Assembly (NCBI GenBank): GCA_035493895.1
Contig: DATJHM010000081.1
Coordinates: 1 to 37,607, forward strand
DNA: 37,607 nt
Reading direction: 5' to 3'
Source: DATJHM01 sp035493895
GTDB lineage: Bacteria; Chloroflexota; Ktedonobacteria; Ktedonobacterales; Ktedonobacteraceae
In this document: in pieces, positions 35,462 through 37,607 of the stretch
Layout of the letters: each line of letters starts with the position of its first letter
Position numbering within the stretch: position 1 is the first letter of the stretch
Notes under the pieces: model-generated
Told to the model about the DNA's origin: nothing
What the model saw: only the letters and a program-made list of their open reading frames with translations
Databases searched by the model: none
Program-made: the position numbers and the translations under genes

Positions 35462-37220
35462 ACTCGCGCTGAAAGGACGCCGCACGCGCCAGGACAATGA
35501 GGAAATAAGCGGTCCACCAGGGATCGCCATCCGTTTTGAGGAGAGCTAGAGATTCCTCAGCCAGAGTGAGTATCTGTGCGAACTGGCGACGGTGCAAGGC
35601 AATGCCTATTTGTACAGCGAGGACATATATAATCCCCTTCTGATCGGCAAGTTGCTGAAACAGGGTACGAGCTTCGCCGCAAAGTTGCGCAGCGCGTACA
35701 TAATCACCCTGATACGAAGCGAGGAGAGCAGTAGCCGAGAGTGCCTTCGCCCGCACAGAGGTCTCGCGCTTCTCGGAGAGCACTAAGACGCGCTCAAGGA
35801 AAGTGCGTCCTTCCTGCAATCGCCCTCGCACACTCCAGAACCTCCACAGTGCCCACCCCAGACGCACGGCAGTCTCAATATCATTCGCGGTCTCTTCGCA
35901 CTGGCGCACTAAAACCCATTGCAGGGCAGCCCGCAGATTCTCCTGCTCCCGCTCCAATATCTCGAACCAGCTGCCTGCTTCGGCTCTGAATTGATAGATA
36001 GCTGCCTCCTCCGCCAATCGCAGATAACAGGCAGCGTGTGCCTGCCGCATCACCTCCAGTTCGCCCTGCTCCTGTAAGCAAACCAGGCCATACTCGCGAA
36101 TCGTCTCCAGCATAAGCAGGCGGGGCTCCTCTGCCTCCAATTCCGTTTGCAGCAACAGGCTCTTGTCGAGCAGTGATACCACGTCATCCAACGCCTCCAT
36201 TGCTTGATGGTGGCCTGTAGTAGCGCCGACCATTTGTGCGACAACTTCGACAGCCTGCAAACTACAACCGCCAACAAAGATCGAGAGCAAACGAAAAAGC
36301 CATTGCTCCCGAGGGGTGAGCAGGTCATAGCTCCATTGCAAAGTATTGTGCAACGTTTGCTGGCGTGCGGGTAGATCTTGCTTACCGCCAGTCAATACTT
36401 GTAGCCGATGCGTGAGACGTTTGAGCAGGGCCTGAGGAGGAAGCAGCTTAATGCGAGCGGCGGCCAGTTCGATAGCCAGAGGTAAACCTTCCAGGCGAGC
36501 ACAGATAGCCGCAATAGTGCGAGCATTCGTAACGGTCAACTGGAAGTCAGACTGAATAGATTGTGCCCTCTGCAAGAAGAGGCTCACCGTTGCTATCTGT
36601 GCCAGTTCCTCATGCGGAGGAAGCTGCTTGAGATCAGGCACGGGCAGCGGGGATACGATAAATTCGTACTCACCCTGAATACGTAAGGCGGCCCGGCTGG
36701 TCACAAGCACCTGCAACTGCGGACATGAAGCTAATAGATCAGCCAATTGTGGAGCCGCCGCTACAACCTGCTCGAAGTTATCGAGGAGCAGCAGCAGGTG
36801 CAGATCACGCAAATACGCTCGCAATTGTTCTAGCAGGGGGCGATCCCCAGCTTCCCATAACCCTAACGTCTGGGCGATAGTTGCAATAACCAACCTGTGG
36901 TCACTGACTGGAGCCAGGGAAACAAAGCAGACGCCATGGGCAAAGAGCCCGAGCAATTCGCCCGCCACAGACCAACCTAAGCGCGTTTTGCCGACGCCAC
37001 CAGGACCAGTAAGCGTCACCAAACGCACCTCTGGACGTTGCAAAAGACTGCATACCGCCATCACCTCGCGCTTTCGGCCAATGAGTGGAGTGAGAGGAGC
37101 AGTCAGGTTATATGCAGGCAAGGGATCGTGGCGTGTCTGCCCGCTGCGTAAAACGATGCTATTGTCCTGAATAGAGGGTAGCTCCTTCTCGTGTTCTTTT
37201 CTTACAAGTTTCAGGGGCAC
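35436..37220 (-). pseudogene. NB-ARC/TPR regulator lacking its C-terminal DNA-binding part
   Basis: The 594-residue frame has LTPLIGRKREV, a P-loop LTGPGGVGKTRL, a LLLLLDNFEQV Walker B, LVTSRAALRIQGE, GLPLAIELAAARIKLL and TPR-like helices. This is the core of LuxR-family ATP-binding regulators, which usually continue with more repeats and a C-terminal helix-turn-helix. Here it stops at REYARASQIW, exactly where the synthetase remnant begins, and no HTH is seen at either end. It opens with a GTG without a clear ribosome-binding site. A deletion that joined the two genes is the simplest reading. It could still be expressed as an HTH-less protein. Confidence 0.65.
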
Positions 37221-37408
37221 AATGAGGAACTGTTGTTGGCCATTATAGCATATTGCCTGAACAATTTCAGTGCATCTCTGAAATAGTGATGTTGCTGTGT
37301 GGTATGGAAACCTGGTCGTGAGCCAAAAGAGAGAGATTCAGCATAAAGTACGCAATATGAACATATGAAAATGATCACTCGCGAAAAACGTTTTGAAAGA
37401 GGGTTCCT

Positions 37409-37607
37409 ATGAGTATATCGGATGGAGAAAAGCTGCCATGCAGGCATGAGAGTTCCCCTGAGGGAAAGATGGAATCTGTCATCAGCACAGCCAGTGGTCA
37501 GGCCTCCTCACCTTACGCCCTGCTGCAAGGGCAAACGCCCCCCCTTCAATTCACAGGATCAACGTTCCTTGAACTATTGGCAACCCTCAGCCATGAGTTT
37601 CACACGC
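37409..37607 (+). CDS. Sensor histidine kinase (N-terminal part, runs off the right edge)
   Basis: An ATG at 37409, five bases after GAGGG, opens a plus-strand frame that stays open to the window end (66 codons). It begins MSISDGEKLPCRH and reaches LELLATLSHEFHT, which matches the H-box of HisKA-type sensor kinases (SHExRTPL), with the phospho-accepting histidine. No membrane helix is seen before the H-box, so it may be a soluble kinase or a signalling protein with a short N-terminus. It is divergent from the regulator remnant. Confidence 0.75.
   Translation, partial: MSISDGEKLPCRHESSPEGKMESVISTASGQASSPYALLQGQTPPLQFTGSTFLELLATLSHEFHT

Overview
The window looks like chromosomal DNA of a Chloroflexi-type soil bacterium, most likely of the Ktedonobacteria. 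This is an inference from the mix seen here: a hybrid NRPS/PKS locus, a LuxR-type NB-ARC/TPR regulator remnant, an F420-type nitroreductase homologue, S9 peptidase and GH36 genes, moderate GC and strong Shine-Dalgarno sites. No rRNA, tRNA, CRISPR array or intact mobile element was recognised.

Region 1 (1-22295) is a natural-product cluster read almost entirely from the minus strand. In transcription order it holds a cytochrome P450, an ABC exporter (ATPase then permease), a degenerate receiver protein, a giant protein that is an MFS transporter fused to a three-module NRPS, a KS-AT polyketide synthase without an ACP, a type II thioesterase, a SbnA-like PLP enzyme, a SAM methyltransferase and the start of another gene. 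A MarR regulator is divergent from the P450, with two matching palindromes lying over both promoters. The three adenylation domains read as DFTKIGHVGK (Asp/Asn-like, or possibly diaminopropionate), DALWMGGVFK (aliphatic, Val-like) and DAWTIAAVCK (Phe). The AT carries the malonyl-type HAFH motif. A short malonate-extended peptide is therefore predicted. The missing ACP and the missing type I thioesterase leave its release unexplained.

Region 2 (22296-26487) holds small accessory genes: a DinB-like protein, a small hypothetical protein, a GC-rich NAD-dependent epimerase with a Ddn-type F420 nitroreductase homologue behind it, and a small membrane protein. Two TGAC-N6-GTCA palindromes lie upstream of the epimerase.

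Region 3 (26488-31785) has a GH36 alpha-galactosidase and an S9 peptidase transcribed divergently from two look-alike promoters, each followed by a TTTAAT-type palindrome. An MBL-fold hydrolase lies tail to tail with the peptidase.

Region 4 (31786-37607) has a small RiPP-precursor-like peptide with a perfect terminator, a CAP-domain lipoprotein, two large palindromes, a small hypothetical protein, and a decayed pair. The pair is an acyl-CoA synthetase with a frameshift and a lost N-terminus, abutting a regulator that has lost its C-terminus. A sensor histidine kinase begins at the right edge.

The most unusual item is the in-frame MFS-NRPS fusion. It would tether the assembly line to the membrane through its own exporter.
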